From assembly GCF_900114625.1 (NCBI RefSeq), contig NZ_FOZL01000001.1, positions 372,001 through 436,000 of the forward strand: a stretch of 64,000 nucleotides of DNA, given 5' to 3'. The first letter of the stretch is position 1, and each line of letters starts with the position of its first letter. This document shows positions 51,626-58,864 of this stretch, piece after piece. The position numbers and the translations under genes were made by a program. Source of the DNA: Granulicella pectinivorans. GTDB lineage: Bacteria; Acidobacteriota; Terriglobia; Terriglobales; Acidobacteriaceae. Under the pieces are notes generated by a model that saw nothing but the letters and a program-made list of their open reading frames with translations, ran no database searches and was not told where the DNA came from.

Positions 51626-52498
51626 CTAGAGAACAACCTTGCTCAGCGGATATTCGACGATGCCGGTTGCTCCTGCAGCCTTGAGCTTGGGGATGACATC
51701 GCGGACGAGTGTTTCGTCGAGGATGGTGTTGAGCGCGACCCAGGCCTGGTCGGTGAGGTTCGAGACCGTGGGCGAGTTGAGGGCGGGAAGGACGCTGAGG
51801 ACCCGTTCGAGATCGGCGCGGCGGGCGTTGAGCATGAGGCCTACCTGGCCCTGCGCGGCGATGGCACCGTTCAGCATGAGGGCGATATTGTTGATCTTCT
51901 CGCGCTTCCAGGCGTCGGCGTAGGAGGCCTTGTTCGCGATGAGCTGCGTCTCGGACTCCATGAGGACTTCGATGATGCGGAGGCGGTTGGCGCGGAGGGA
52001 TGAGCCGGTCTCGGTGACCTCGACGATGGCGTCGGCGAGCATGGGCGGCTTCACTTCCGTCGCGCCCCAGGAGAACTCGACCTTGACGTTGATGTTCTTC
52101 GAGGCGAAGTAGCGCTTGGTGAACTCGACGAGCTCGGTCGCGATGGTCGCGCCTTCGAGGTCTTCGGGCTTCTGGTACTTGGAGTCTTCGGGGACGGCGA
52201 GAACCCACTTCACCTTCTGGCGGCTCTGCTTGGAGTAGGTGAGGCTGGTGACGTACTCGACGTCGGTCTGGTTCTCGAGGACCCAGTCGTTGCCGGTGAG
52301 GCCGGCGTCGAGGTGGCCCTGTTCGACGTAGCGCGCCATCTCCTGCGCGCGGACGAGCATGCACTCGATCTCGACGTCGTTGATGGACGGAAAGTAGCTT
52401 CGGCTGCTTACGTAGATCTTCCAGCCTGCGCGCTCGAACAGAGCGATGGTTGCATCCTGCAGACTGCCCTTGGGGATTCCCAGCTTGAGTACGCTCAC
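51626..52498 (-). CDS. hisG: ATP phosphoribosyltransferase, long (HisG-L) form
   Basis: The 290-residue product starts at a GTG overlapping the hisI stop by 4 bases (GTGA). MSVLKLGIPKGSLQ opens a periplasmic-binding-protein-like catalytic domain; VTETGSSLRANRLRIIE is the PRPP-binding loop region. The C-terminal 75 or so residues form the regulatory domain that binds histidine in long HisG. It makes PR-ATP from ATP and PRPP, the first and feedback-controlled step. No hisZ is needed for this form. Confidence 0.96.
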   Translation of the reverse strand: MSVLKLGIPKGSLQDATIALFERAGWKIYVSSRSYFPSINDVEIECMLVRAQEMARYVEQGHLDAGLTGNDWVLENQTDVEYVTSLTYSKQSRQKVKWVLAVPEDSKYQKPEDLEGATIATELVEFTKRYFASKNINVKVEFSWGATEVKPPMLADAIVEVTETGSSLRANRLRIIEVLMESETQLIANKASYADAWKREKINNIALMLNGAIAAQGQVGLMLNARRADLERVLSVLPALNSPTVSNLTDQAWVALNTILDETLVRDVIPKLKAAGATGIVEYPLSKVVL

Positions 52499-52842
52499 TT
52501 GCCTTCTCCAGTAACGATATTTTTCGTGAAGCAGCTTACGGTTCCTTCGTGGCAGACGAGTCCGTCGCCTTCGACTTCCACCTTGAAGAGGAGGGCGTCG
52601 TTGTCGCAGTCGGTGGAGGCTTCGACGACCTTGAGGCGGTTGCCGCTGGTCTCGCCCTTCATCCAGAGCTTGTTGCGGGTGCGGGACCAGAAGGTCACGT
52701 ATCCGGTGTCGAGGGTCATCTGGTAGCTGATCTCGTTGAGGAAGCCGAGCATCAGCAACTCACCGGTTTTGGCGTCCTGCACCATGCCCGGGACGAGGCC
52801 ATCCATCTTTTCAAAGTCGATCTTGATTGCTGCGGTACTCAT
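52495..52842 (-). CDS. hisI: Phosphoribosyl-AMP cyclohydrolase
   Basis: The product is 115 residues, starting MSTAAIKIDFEKMDG with GGAGA 4 bases upstream. Typical motifs are MLGFLNEISYQMTLDTGYVTFWSR (here in two parts, LMLGFLNEISYQMT and GYVTFWSRTRNKLW), ASTDCDNDAL with Mg-binding Asp and Zn Cys, and VCHEGTVSCF with the other Zn cysteines. It opens the ring of PR-AMP. It is the first structural gene after the hisL attenuator and is not fused to HisE. Confidence 0.96.
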   Translation of the reverse strand: MSTAAIKIDFEKMDGLVPGMVQDAKTGELLMLGFLNEISYQMTLDTGYVTFWSRTRNKLWMKGETSGNRLKVVEASTDCDNDALLFKVEVEGDGLVCHEGTVSCFTKNIVTGEGK

Positions 52843-52871
52843 GCATTCTCCGTTTCGTATGCGACACACGT

Positions 52872-52910
52872 AAAAAAGGCCCGCTCGCGATATTCGCGTC
52901 AGCGGGCCTT
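52872..52910 (-). terminator. Attenuator terminator of the his operon
   Basis: On the minus strand AAGGCCCGCT (52910-52901) pairs with AGCGGGCCTT (52885-52876), with an inner CGCG/CGCG stem, followed by TTTTTT (52877-52872). It lies 22 bases after the leader-peptide stop and 30 bases before hisI. Confidence 0.9.
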
Positions 52911-52932
52911 CAGATCCTGTTCGAGCGTCTTG

Positions 52933-53016
52933 TTACTTCGCTTGACCGGACAAAGCCGCCAACACGCCGTGAGCGTGATGATGGGAGTGCCCGTGATGGT
53001 GCTGCGAAAGACGCAT
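52933..53016 (-). CDS. hisL: His-operon leader peptide
   Basis: A 27-codon ORF with ATG at 53016 and TAA at 52935-52933. Eight of 27 residues are His (positions 6, 7, 8, 10, 12, 13, 14 and 16), in the stretch QHHHGHSHHHAHG. AAGGAAC precedes the ATG. Together with the terminator at 52872-52910 this is the classical layout of histidine attenuation: ribosome stalling at His codons when charged tRNA-His is scarce should prevent the terminator hairpin and let transcription reach hisI. The gene is too short for usual gene calling. Confidence 0.88.
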   Translation of the reverse strand: MRLSQHHHGHSHHHAHGVLAALSGQAK

Positions 53017-53025
53017 CGTTCCTTT

Positions 53026-53054
53026 AGGCTAAGCCGGGGCTGGCAGGTTGTCAA
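53026..53054 (-). promoter_or_regulatory. Promoter candidate of the his operon
   Basis: On the minus strand TTGACA (53054-53049) is followed by a 17-bp spacer and TAGCCT (53031-53026). The -35 overlaps the stop codon region of the small membrane protein gene. It would start transcription only a few bases before the hisL ATG, so the leader peptide could be translated from a nearly leaderless mRNA, or a further promoter lies upstream. Confidence 0.55.
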
Positions 53055-53317
53055 TTCCGATGCCTGCTCCGCAGCAGACGCCAGGCCACAATGGAGAGTT
53101 CGACGGCTACGATCAGCATTAGAGCCGAGGCGAGTACGAGCGCCAGCCAGATGGCGATCGTCTCCATTTGAAGGAGGCGGATGCCGTTTGGATCCGGAGG
53201 CACGGCTTGCAGGCGCACGACGTGGAGCGCGGCTGCGGTGCAGAAGCACAGGAGAAAGGTGATGCCGCAGACCTTTCCGGCTCGTCTTCGGTTTTGCATT
53301 CCTTCGCGCACGGACAT
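53051..53317 (-). CDS. Small membrane protein of unknown function
   Basis: The 88-residue product starts MSVREGMQNRRRAGK (GGAGAT 4 bases upstream) and has two likely membrane helices, GITFLLCFCTAAALHVV (about 17-33) and IAIWLALVLASALMLIVAVEL (about 52-72, quoted as IAIWLALVLASALML), with a basic C-terminus (RLLRSRHRN). No family recognised. It lies directly upstream of the his promoter on the same strand. Confidence 0.65.
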   Translation of the reverse strand: MSVREGMQNRRRAGKVCGITFLLCFCTAAALHVVRLQAVPPDPNGIRLLQMETIAIWLALVLASALMLIVAVELSIVAWRLLRSRHRN

Positions 53318-53425
53318 GGTATCTCCAGGATGCACGAGAATGCGCTACTCTGTTGCGGCACGGAATTCCAGCTCTCCCGCTCCCCGTAACCGAAACGCCT
53401 CATCACCGCTTCAGGAGCCTTCTTC

Positions 53426-53770
53426 ATGCTGCATCTTCGCCGTCGCCTTCTCTCCGCCGCGCTTCTCTTTGCGCTCGCTCCCGCCTTCGCGTTCCAGTCC
53501 ACCCTCGCCCGGGCGCAGGCCAAACCCTCCGCCGCAGCGCCCGCTGCCGCGCCCAGGCCCGTGGCCGATTCCGCCAAGCTGGACATCAACACCGCCACGG
53601 TGGCGCAGTTGAAGGCCCTGCCGGGTGTGGGCGATGTGTACTCGCAGAAGATTGTTGCGGGGCGGCCCTATGCGAACAAGACGCAGCTCACCAGCAAGGG
53701 CATCCTGCCGCAGAAGACCTACGACGGCATCAAGGATGCGATCATCGCCAAGCAGCCCGCCAAGAAATAG
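53426..53770 (+). CDS. ComEA-like helix-hairpin-helix protein, exported
   Basis: The 114-residue product has a signal peptide (LLSAALLFALAPAFAFQ), an Ala/Pro-rich linker and one helix-hairpin-helix domain: LDINTATVAQLKALPGVGD, then QKIVAGRPYANKTQL. This matches ComEA-type DNA-binding domains used in DNA uptake, though many free-standing exported HhH proteins are uncharacterised. AGGAGCC precedes the start. Confidence 0.85.
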   Translation: MLHLRRRLLSAALLFALAPAFAFQSTLARAQAKPSAAAPAAAPRPVADSAKLDINTATVAQLKALPGVGDVYSQKIVAGRPYANKTQLTSKGILPQKTYDGIKDAIIAKQPAKK

Positions 53771-53790
53771 CACCTGTGCTGTGTCCGGCG

Positions 53791-53819
53791 CATACGGCAG
53801 CATGCCCGTTTGCCGTATG
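53791..53819 (+). terminator. Hairpin downstream of the HhH gene
   Basis: CATACGGCA (53791-53799) pairs with TGCCGTATG (53811-53819). No T tract follows, so factor-independent termination is doubtful. Confidence 0.4.
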
Positions 53820-53898
53820 TGCTGGACGAAGCGGCTATCGCGAAGTCAACGATAAAGTTTCCCTATAAACACTGTTTCCAGTCGTGTATTCTCGGCCC

Positions 53899-55470
53899 AT
53901 GGCTCACACCCGCCGTACGTTTCTCACAACCGCAGCGCTCGTTGCTGGGGCGACTGCTCTCAAGGCCCAGACCGGAGGCAGCCCCTCCACCTACGCAACC
54001 CCCAAACCGCTCGCCCCAGGGCCCTTCGCGCCGACGTGGGAGTCGCTCCGCGACAACTGGACGCTGCCCGCGTGGTTCAACCAGGCGAAGTTCGGCATCT
54101 TCATCCACTGGGGTCTGTACTCGATGCCGGCACGGATCAACGAGTGGTACGCCAGGCACATGTACACGACCGACGCGGCATGGCATACCGAGCACTACGG
54201 TGCGCCGGACAAGTTCGGGTACAAGGACTTTATCCCGCAGTTCACCGTGCCGCAGTACGACCCCACGGCGTGGGCCGGCCTCTTCGCCCGCAGCGGCGCG
54301 AAGTACGTGGTGCCGGTGGCCGAGCACCACGACGGCTTCGCGATGTGGGACTCCGCGATCACCCCTTGGTCGGCGGGAAAGATGGGACCGAAGCGCGACC
54401 TGATCGGTGAACTGGCCAACGCCGTGCGCGCGCAGAACCTGATCTTCGGGCTTTCGACCCACCGGATGGAGCACCATGACTTCGCTTACCCCGCGCCGGG
54501 GGTGCCGAACGACCAGTTCGATCCACGCTACGCCGGTTTCTATGGCCCTCCGATTCCGGGAGGCATGAATGAGGGCAACGCCTCAAAGGCCTTCCAGGAG
54601 GACTGGCTGGCGCGGGTGCAGGAGCTCGTCGACCGTTACGAGCCGCAGATGATCTACTTCGACAATGGGGTGAATCCGCGCGAGTACGACGATGTAAAGC
54701 TGCGCGCTGCAGCCTACTTCTATAACCGGGCAAGGCAGTGGGGCAAGGAGGCTACGCTCGCGACCAAGGATCTCGCCTACCTCTTCGGTTCGGTGACGGA
54801 CTTCGAAAAGCAGCAGCGGGCCCCACGCTGGACCTATGCGGGCGGGTGGCAGTGCGACGATGCGCTGGGCAGCACATGGGGCTACACCGAGTCACCGAAG
54901 CCCATGACGATTCGTTCCACGGATTCCGTCTTGCATGAGTTGATCGAACTGGCGAGTCTGGGCGGAAACCTGCTGCTGAACATCTCGCCGAAGGGCGACG
55001 GCAGCATTCCGGAGGCGCAGCAGAAGGTTTTGCTGGCCGTGGGTGAGTGGCTCGCGATCCACGGTGAAGGCATCTACGGGAGCCGTCCGTGGACGCACAT
55101 CGGCGAAGGCCCGAACACACCGGCGGAGGCACCGGGCGACTGGAAGGGCGGCTCGACCGACCGGCCCGGACCGTCGATTGGAAGACGTCCCGCGACGCCG
55201 ATCACCGAGGCGGACTTTCGGTTTACCACGGCGGGAGGAGGCGTCTACGCCTTCGGGTACAAGGCTCCGGTTACAGGGCCGGCACTCCTGACGACCTTCG
55301 CGGTTGCAAGCGGAATGAAGGTCGCCAGAGTCATGTTCCTGGCGAAGACGCCGGTGTCACTGCCCTTTACGCAGACGCAGGAGGGCCTGAAGGTGACGCT
55401 GCCGCCCGGTGGTGTCACGGCTCCGTACGGTCTGCGGATCGAGGGGACGGGTCCTCTGGGCGGTGCATAG
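53899..55470 (+). CDS. GH29 alpha-L-fucosidase, secreted
   Basis: The 523-residue product has a TAT-like signal (TRRTFLTTAALVAGATAL). The GH29 pattern is clear: WFNQAKFGIFIHWGLYSMPA (about 59-78), KYVVPVAEHHDGFAMWDS (134-151), PKRDLIGEL, and MIYFDNGVN with the predicted nucleophile Asp255, then GGNLLLNISPKGDG. A beta-rich C-terminal domain follows. It removes terminal alpha-L-fucose from glycans. No ribosome binding site was seen; a GTG at 53884 is in frame. A sialate O-acetylesterase gene lies about 5 kb downstream. Confidence 0.93.
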   Translation: MAHTRRTFLTTAALVAGATALKAQTGGSPSTYATPKPLAPGPFAPTWESLRDNWTLPAWFNQAKFGIFIHWGLYSMPARINEWYARHMYTTDAAWHTEHYGAPDKFGYKDFIPQFTVPQYDPTAWAGLFARSGAKYVVPVAEHHDGFAMWDSAITPWSAGKMGPKRDLIGELANAVRAQNLIFGLSTHRMEHHDFAYPAPGVPNDQFDPRYAGFYGPPIPGGMNEGNASKAFQEDWLARVQELVDRYEPQMIYFDNGVNPREYDDVKLRAAAYFYNRARQWGKEATLATKDLAYLFGSVTDFEKQQRAPRWTYAGGWQCDDALGSTWGYTESPKPMTIRSTDSVLHELIELASLGGNLLLNISPKGDGSIPEAQQKVLLAVGEWLAIHGEGIYGSRPWTHIGEGPNTPAEAPGDWKGGSTDRPGPSIGRRPATPITEADFRFTTAGGGVYAFGYKAPVTGPALLTTFAVASGMKVARVMFLAKTPVSLPFTQTQEGLKVTLPPGGVTAPYGLRIEGTGPLGGA

Positions 55471-55569
55471 GCGGGCGTCCGATGATGACGAAGCGAATAC
55501 GAACTCTCACTCTGCCGTCGCCCCATGCGCCGAAATCGTTTAGAGTGAAACGTACTGTCCTCTCGACTT

Positions 55570-56370
55570 ATGCCCCTGCTCGAACCCCAGGCTACGATGC
55601 AACACCCCGCGGCAGTGCCCGCGCCCCAGCGCGTCCGTCGCCTGGGGGGGTGGATGCGTGCCGCACTGGCGTTCGCCGCGATCGGGCCACTCTCGCTGGT
55701 CGGTTGCCAGAGCATCGCGGGCTCGACTATCGTGTCGCAGATTCGCATCGTCGATGCTTCGCCCGATGCTCCCGGCCTGGACATCTACGAGGCCAATGTG
55801 CCGGTCTCGTATAACCTCGGCTTCGGCAACGTCACCTCGTACATTCCCATTACGCCCGGCAGCTATAACTTCACGGCCACGTCGACCGGCACGAAGCTTT
55901 CGCTGGCAAGTGCCTCGGCCACCCTGGCGGGGTCGCAGCAGTACACGCTGCTGATCTCGAATGTGGCAGCGAGCATCCAGGCTACGGTACTGAAGGACCA
56001 GTCGAACTCCGCTCCGGGGGGCCAGATCGCGCTTCGCTTCCTCGATGAGTCGGTTGCGGTGGGCGCGGTCGATATCTACCTCGTCCCGACTGGAGCGGCG
56101 ATCACGGCCGTTTCGCCTATCTTGATCAACCAGAACTTCGGCGCCAACTCCGGCTACGTGAATGTGCCTGTTGGAGCCTATAAGATCGCAATCTACCCGA
56201 CCGGCACGACGCCGATTGCGACCACGGTGGCGATCTACTCGGGCAGCACCGTGACCTACAACTCCGGGTCGGCCGCAACGGTCATCCTGCTCGACAACAA
56301 GATCCTCAACGCGCCCGCGCTGCAGGTGGTCACGGCGCAGGACTACTCGTCGCCCGGGGCGACCATCTAG
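55570..56370 (+). CDS. DUF4397 lipoprotein
   Basis: Read from 55570 the product is 266 residues, but a start at 55654 (MRAALAFAAIGPLSLVGC) gives a textbook lipoprotein signal with lipobox LVGC and GGGG upstream, and is likely the true one. The mature part has two similar beta-sandwich repeats of the DUF4397 type: IRIVDASPDAPGLDIYEANV, then VAVGAVDIYLVPTGAAIT with VPVGAYKIAIYPTG. It is a surface or periplasmic lipoprotein of unknown role. Its stop overlaps that of the convergent DUF2218 gene. Confidence 0.85.
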   Translation: MPLLEPQATMQHPAAVPAPQRVRRLGGWMRAALAFAAIGPLSLVGCQSIAGSTIVSQIRIVDASPDAPGLDIYEANVPVSYNLGFGNVTSYIPITPGSYNFTATSTGTKLSLASASATLAGSQQYTLLISNVAASIQATVLKDQSNSAPGGQIALRFLDESVAVGAVDIYLVPTGAAITAVSPILINQNFGANSGYVNVPVGAYKIAIYPTGTTPIATTVAIYSGSTVTYNSGSAATVILLDNKILNAPALQVVTAQDYSSPGATI

Positions 56371-56651
56371 GCAGCGCGCCAGTCGAAGACGAGCGTTTCG
56401 CGAAAGCCAAATCGCTGCAGATGCTCTGCTACGACCTGCTTCATCCGTTCCGCATCTCCACCATCCTGCACAGTCAACCCAACCGCGAGGGCCGCTGCCG
56501 AGGCATCGAGCACGCAGGTTGCCGTGGGCAGCTCAATCTTTCCGTGTTCGTCCGTAAACTCCACCGGGAACTTGTGTCCCCAATGCCTGCATAGCTGCTT
56601 CAGATAGCTGCCTGCGTGCTCCGTTTTGACGTCTGCCAGAAAACATTCCAT
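56367..56651 (-). CDS. DUF2218 family protein
   Basis: The 94-residue product starts at MECFLADVKTEHAGSYLKQL (56651; the frame also extends to an ATG at 56687). It has the DUF2218 pattern: YLKQLCRHWGHKFPVEF, then KIELPTATCVLDA and the end HLQRFGFRETLVFDW. The function of the family is unknown. The last 4 bases overlap the stop of the convergent DUF4397 gene. Confidence 0.8.
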   Translation of the reverse strand: MECFLADVKTEHAGSYLKQLCRHWGHKFPVEFTDEHGKIELPTATCVLDASAAALAVGLTVQDGGDAERMKQVVAEHLQRFGFRETLVFDWRAA

Positions 56652-56865
56652 ACCGGTTAGATTCACGGGCGAAATCCCGCGATGCAATCGTTCGTGAACC
56701 TGCGGAGCATCCGGTTGCTACCCCCAAATGCGGAAAAAGTTGCCTGTTTTCAGTGAAATATACTTTTTCGATTCTCCGCAACACGACGTGGGAGGCTGTG
56801 TCTACTCCTTCCGTAAGCGGTCGCAGATACGAACCAAGCGGCTGGGTTTTGAAAAGGAGTTTCCC

Positions 56866-57192
56866 ATGAAGATCGCGATCACGACCAAAGTTGCCGCCCT
56901 TGCTCTCTCCCTCGCTCTTGTGCCCGCCTCCATGTTCGCGCAGGAGATCCAGAACCGCAAGACCAATCAGCAGGACCGTATCGCCAATGGCGTGGCCAGC
57001 GGGCAAATGACGGCTCGCGAGACAGGGCACGTAGAGCGCCAGGAGGCCGGCATCAACCGCGAGGAACGCGGCATGCGCGCGCAGGACAACGGCCATCTGA
57101 CCCACCAGGACCGCCGCGTCATCAACCACCAGCAGAACCAGGAGTCCCGCAGAATTTATCGCGACAAGCACAACGCTCGCGTACGAGGGTAA
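56866..57192 (+). CDS. Small secreted hypothetical protein, polar and Gln/Arg/Asn-rich
   Basis: AAGGAG lies before the ATG at 56866. The 108-residue product has a signal peptide ending SMFAQE and a polar mature part with a repeated RETGHVERQEAGIN / RGMRAQDNGHLTHQD pattern ending YRDKHNARVRG. Similar small exported proteins occur in Acidobacteria and Proteobacteria without known function. It is predicted to be helical in the periplasm. Confidence 0.75.
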   Translation: MKIAITTKVAALALSLALVPASMFAQEIQNRKTNQQDRIANGVASGQMTARETGHVERQEAGINREERGMRAQDNGHLTHQDRRVINHQQNQESRRIYRDKHNARVRG

Positions 57193-57227
57193 GACTGGGC
57201 CAGGGCCAAACGGTCCAGTCCACCAAA

Positions 57228-57264
57228 GGAAAACGGCCGCTCTCCGAGGAGGTGGCCGTTTTCC
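57228..57264. terminator. Bidirectional terminator between the small secreted protein gene and ahcY
   Basis: GGAAAACGGCC (57228-57238) pairs with GGCCGTTTTCC (57254-57264), with an inner CTC/GAG stem. The A-rich and T-rich ends give U tracts on both strands; ahcY ends 16 bases away on the minus strand. Confidence 0.85.
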
Positions 57265-57279
57265 GGTTTCGAGGATGGT

Positions 57280-58752
57280 TTAGTAGCGGTAGTGTTCGGC
57301 TTTGTAGGGGCCTTCGACCGGCACGCTCAGGTAGTTCGCCTGCTTCTCGGTCAGCGTGGTGAGGTTGACGCCAATCTTGTCCAGGTGCAGGCGGGCGACC
57401 TCTTCATCCAGCTTCTTGGGCAGGATGTAGATGCCGACCTTGTACTCGTCCTTGTTCTTCCAGAGGTCGAGCTGGGCTAGCGTCTGGTTGGAGAAGCTGG
57501 CCGACATGACGAAGCTGGGGTGACCGGTTGCGCATCCGAGGTTGACCAGGCGTCCCTCGGCCAGGATGAAGATGCTGTTGCCGGTCTCGGCGAAGGTGTA
57601 CTTGTCGACCTGCGGCTTGATGTTCAGGCGGGTGGCACCGGCGAAGGCGTTGAGAGGCTCCATCTGGATTTCGTTGTCGAAGTGGCCGATGTTGCAGACG
57701 ATGGCCTGATCCTTCATCTTCTTCATGTGCTCGAGGGTGATGATGTCCACGTTGCCGGTGCAGGTGACGTAGATGTCGCCGCGTCCGAGGGTGGCCTCGA
57801 CGGTGGTGACCTCATAGCCTTCGATCGCGGCCTGCAGGGCGTTGATGGGATCGATCTCGGTGACGACGACGCGTGCGCCGAGACCACGCAGCGAAGCAGC
57901 CGAGCCCTTGCCGACATCGCCAAAGCCACAGACGACCGCAACCTTGCCGGCGATCATGACGTCGGTGGCGCGCTTGATGCCGTCGACGAGCGACTCACGG
58001 CAGCCGTAGAGGTTGTCGAACTTCGATTTGGTCACGGAGTCGTTCACGTTGATGGCGGGGACGAGCAGCGTGCCCTTCTCCATCATCTTGTAGAGGCGGT
58101 GTACGCCGGTGGTCGTCTCTTCCGAGACGCCCTTCCACTCGGTGGCTACGTCGTGCCAGCGCGTGGGGGTCTCGGCGTGAACCTTCTTGAGGAGGTTCTT
58201 GATAACCGTCTCTTCGAGCGATCCGGAGGGAGAGTCGACCCACTTGTCGCCATTCTCCATCTCGTAGCCCTTGTGGATGAGCAGGGTGACATCGCCGCCG
58301 TCGTCGATGACGAGCTGCGGTCCAAGCAGGCCGCCCTTGCCGTCGGGGAAGCGCAGCGACTCATTCGTACACCACCAGAACTCCTCGAGGGTCTCGCCCT
58401 TCCAGGCGAAGACAGGAACGCCGGCAGCAGCGATGGCGGCGGCGGCGTGATCCTGCGTGGAGAAGATGTTGCAGCTTGCCCAGCGAACGTCGGCTCCGAG
58501 AGCGACCATCGTCTCGATGAGCACAGCGGTCTGGATCGTCATGTGCAGCGAACCGGTGACGCGGACGCCGGCGAGCGGCTTGTCGGCGGCGTACTTCTTG
58601 CGCACGGACATCAGACCCGGCATCTCCTGCTCGGCGATGTCGATCTCCTTGCGGCCAAACTCGGCGAGCGAGATATCGCGGACCTTGTATTCCTTCGCTA
58701 CACCCTTGGGCGCGTTTTCGATCGCGGCCGTATCCAATGTTGCTGTTGCCAT
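57280..58752 (-). CDS. ahcY: Adenosylhomocysteinase
   Basis: The 490-residue product starts at MATATLDTAA (GAGGTG upstream). It cleaves S-adenosylhomocysteine to adenosine and homocysteine, using bound NAD. Motifs include VTGSLHMTIQTAVLIETM, DDGGDVTLLIHKGYE, NVNDSVTKSKFDNLYGCRESL and the NAD-binding VVCGFGDVGKGSA, ending AEHYRY with the conserved C-terminal Lys/Tyr. The leader shows no recognisable SAH riboswitch. It works with MetK in the SAM cycle. Confidence 0.98.
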   Translation of the reverse strand: MATATLDTAAIENAPKGVAKEYKVRDISLAEFGRKEIDIAEQEMPGLMSVRKKYAADKPLAGVRVTGSLHMTIQTAVLIETMVALGADVRWASCNIFSTQDHAAAAIAAAGVPVFAWKGETLEEFWWCTNESLRFPDGKGGLLGPQLVIDDGGDVTLLIHKGYEMENGDKWVDSPSGSLEETVIKNLLKKVHAETPTRWHDVATEWKGVSEETTTGVHRLYKMMEKGTLLVPAINVNDSVTKSKFDNLYGCRESLVDGIKRATDVMIAGKVAVVCGFGDVGKGSAASLRGLGARVVVTEIDPINALQAAIEGYEVTTVEATLGRGDIYVTCTGNVDIITLEHMKKMKDQAIVCNIGHFDNEIQMEPLNAFAGATRLNIKPQVDKYTFAETGNSIFILAEGRLVNLGCATGHPSFVMSASFSNQTLAQLDLWKNKDEYKVGIYILPKKLDEEVARLHLDKIGVNLTTLTEKQANYLSVPVEGPYKAEHYRY

Positions 58753-58864
58753 CTGGGACACCTCTATAAGTTGCGTTCTACCTTGAAAAGAATATCAGGC
58801 ATACCCGGAAGCAGACATCCCGAGAGGCAAGGCCGGTGCTGAAGTTTGCCGCATAAACAAAGGG

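Noticed and set aside
58753..58864. Possible SAH riboswitch before ahcY
   Set aside because: The leader is short and lacks the conserved SAH-binding core; no stable nested helices were seen.
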